From the NCBI GenBank assembly GCA_023014485.1, contig JAJOZX010000926.1, positions 425,001 through 489,000 of the forward strand: DNA of 64,000 bases. The letters run 5' to 3'. A program made the translations under genes and the position numbers. The DNA comes from Bathynomus jamesi (taxonomy: Eukaryota; Arthropoda; Malacostraca; Isopoda; Cirolanidae). Of this stretch, positions 62,426 to 64,000 are shown piece by piece (the stretch's first letter is position 1; each line of letters begins with the position of its first letter). The notes under the pieces were generated by a model, which made no database searches, was not told the DNA's origin, and worked only from the letters and a program-made list of their open reading frames with translations.

Positions 62426-63245
62426 TATTGGTTCCAGTGAAAGGTATGCAATGCTTTAGTTATATAATGTTTGCATTTATATTTACTATTTGATATTTTA
62501 ATATAACGCTACTATTTAGACTACTATTATAAAATAATATTATAGATAATATTAGTTATGATAATATTAAATGTAAATGTATAGACAATGTAGTTATGAT
62601 AATATTAAATGTAAGTTAGGACAATGAAATATACTAAAATAATCCAATTATGCAACAATTAAAACCATGACTATTTTTGTCAGATCTTTTTTCACTCTAC
62701 GAAGACTTACGAAGTATTTACAAATTCAATCGGGCAAGATCGTCTAAATGGGCTAGCATTACTCGACATCTACTGAGATATTCATGTCAACACAGAAAAT
62801 ATACTATATCACTCAGCAAAAAAAAACACGTCGGCTCAGTTTCTGCTTGGAGTAATTGTGCTCTGTAAGATATACTGTTTGGATGTTCACAAATTGTTCG
62901 CTGTTTCAATGTATATATTTATGTTTAGATGTTCACAAATCGAGATTCCTGTACAGCATCTGAAATGTAACGTATATGTACACTGTGCATATTATCATTG
63001 GTTTTGCATGCTTTTAATAAATACATAGTACATTACTACATTGCGAAATGACAGGAGTTAAAAACGGGATCAATACACAACAAAGTATTATTTGTCCAAC
63101 ATACACATGTGTCGTCTTTTTTTAATCCATGTGCTGATTTAAAATGAGTGTGTGTGTATATATATATAAAGAGAGAGAGAGAGAGAGTATATACAAAAAT
63201 AAATAAACTAAAGCAAGAGCGTACGTGGGAACGAAATATATAATG
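62426..63245. other. AT-rich DNA without a recognised gene
   Basis: Local direct repeats of AGTTATGATAATATTAAATGTAA lie at about 62550-62612. A (GA)n run lies at about 63170-63187. Confidence 0.4.
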
Positions 63246-63442
63246 CAGTGGTTCCCAAATAGGGGTACGTGGCATCCTGCGTTGGAACTGACTTTCACAT
63301 GGAAAAGTACTCTCAAAAGATGGTGTAGCCTAACTCGTCTCAATTTCATCTCGCTCGAAATTTCTTTTGTTAAAGACGTTACAAATATAAATAATATGAG
63401 CCATCGAGGGGTACACAGCCGAAAAAGGGTTGGGAACCCGTG
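63246..63442. mobile_element. hAT MITE with exact 8-bp duplication
   Basis: A 197-bp element starting CAGTGGTTCCCAAATAGGGG and ending GGGTTGGGAACCCGTG. ATATAATG flanks it exactly at 63238-63245 and 63443-63450. Subterminal GGGGTAC blocks appear in opposite orientations. Non-coding. Confidence 0.85.
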
Positions 63443-63450
63443 ATATAATG

Positions 63451-63747
63451 TATTAACAATAAGATTATAGAATTGAAACATTACAAAATTATGCAATTAT
63501 AAAAGCTTAAAATTAAAAATTATAGAATTATACATCTTAAAATTAAAATTATAAAATTTGAAGGAATGAAAATTATAAGATTATAAGGATTATAGATTTA
63601 TGAAACTGCCAGACAGCAAAAGTTTACAAATTAACCTAACCTACATATTTTGCAACACTTTTATTTCTGGTTCACTTGCAAAAAATAAAGAGGAAATAGA
63701 GGGAGGGAGCAAGTAACCCACTTTTGACCCTGCAGATCCTCATATAC

Positions 63748-63789
<42 letters not shown>

Positions 63790-64000
63790 TATTAGGGTGG
63801 AATGATCATATATAGAGCTAAAAAAATTATTGTTTCAATTTACTATAATTAGAAAAAGTTGCCATTTGGTACCATTTAACTACTGACAAAATATTTTTCA
63901 TCTATTCGCATATTTAGGTCTACCACAAGGAGGATGAAATTTCACCAAATTTCACATTTTCAGGAAGGGTCAAAACACACAGTAAATAGTATTATATTCT
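63451..64000. other. AT-rich DNA; (TA)n
   Basis: Repeated AAATTATAGAATTATA-type blocks lie at about 63465-63600 and a (TA)n tract at about 63757-63788. No gene recognised up to the window edge. Confidence 0.4.

Overview
This window looks like a eukaryotic, most probably arthropod, intergenic or heterochromatic repeat desert. It is AT-rich and full of (TA)n, (CT)n, (GA)n and (GT)n microsatellites. It holds no recognisable host gene, no operon-like layout and no intact rRNA or tRNA gene. The transposon mix (Tc1/mariner, hAT, CR1/L2-like LINEs, Penelope-like elements with hammerhead ribozymes, tRNA- and 5S-derived SINEs, foldback elements) would suit a decapod crustacean or another arthropod. 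The species assignment is inference only.

Layout. 0-3.8 kb: AT-rich DNA with a 231-bp Tc1-type MITE and a LINE C-terminal scrap. 3.8-8.6 kb: a CR1/L2-like LINE between (CT)n tracts, an internally deleted mariner, then an intact Tc1-like transposon with DD36E spacing. 8.8-12.9 kb: a foldback element split by a hAT transposon, then a defective Tc1. 12.9-16.3 kb: a Penelope-like complex with a GIY-YIG remnant and two hammerhead ribozymes, holding a second copy of the deleted mariner. 16.3-21.9 kb: a GC-rich MITE, a hAT MITE with a second hAT inside it, and an intact DD34E Tc1-like transposon. 22-32 kb: three LINE pieces, tRNA-derived and 5S-derived SINEs and a second hAT MITE. 32-36 kb: palindromic mariner and Penelope copies and a nested foldback carrying tRNA-like units. 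36.9-40 kb: a LINE split by a Drosophila FB-like foldback element. 40-48.2 kb: five mariner-type elements, two of them palindromic. 49-55 kb: SINE and hAT MITEs and a family of palindromes sharing one core. 56.4-60.6 kb: a four-member nest of DNA transposons beside a LINE endonuclease remnant. 60.6-64 kb: two hAT-type elements in AT-rich DNA.

Only two coding sequences look intact: the transposases at 7521-8552 (+) and 20708-21739 (-). All other coding matter is truncated, frameshifted or internally deleted. Nothing here works as a pathway. The relations are parasitic and historical: mariner-type elements sit in TA microsatellites, LINE copies sit between (CT)n tracts, and hAT elements sit inside other hATs with readable 8-bp target duplications. 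Several loci carry both a filled site and an empty site, so the order of insertion can be read directly.
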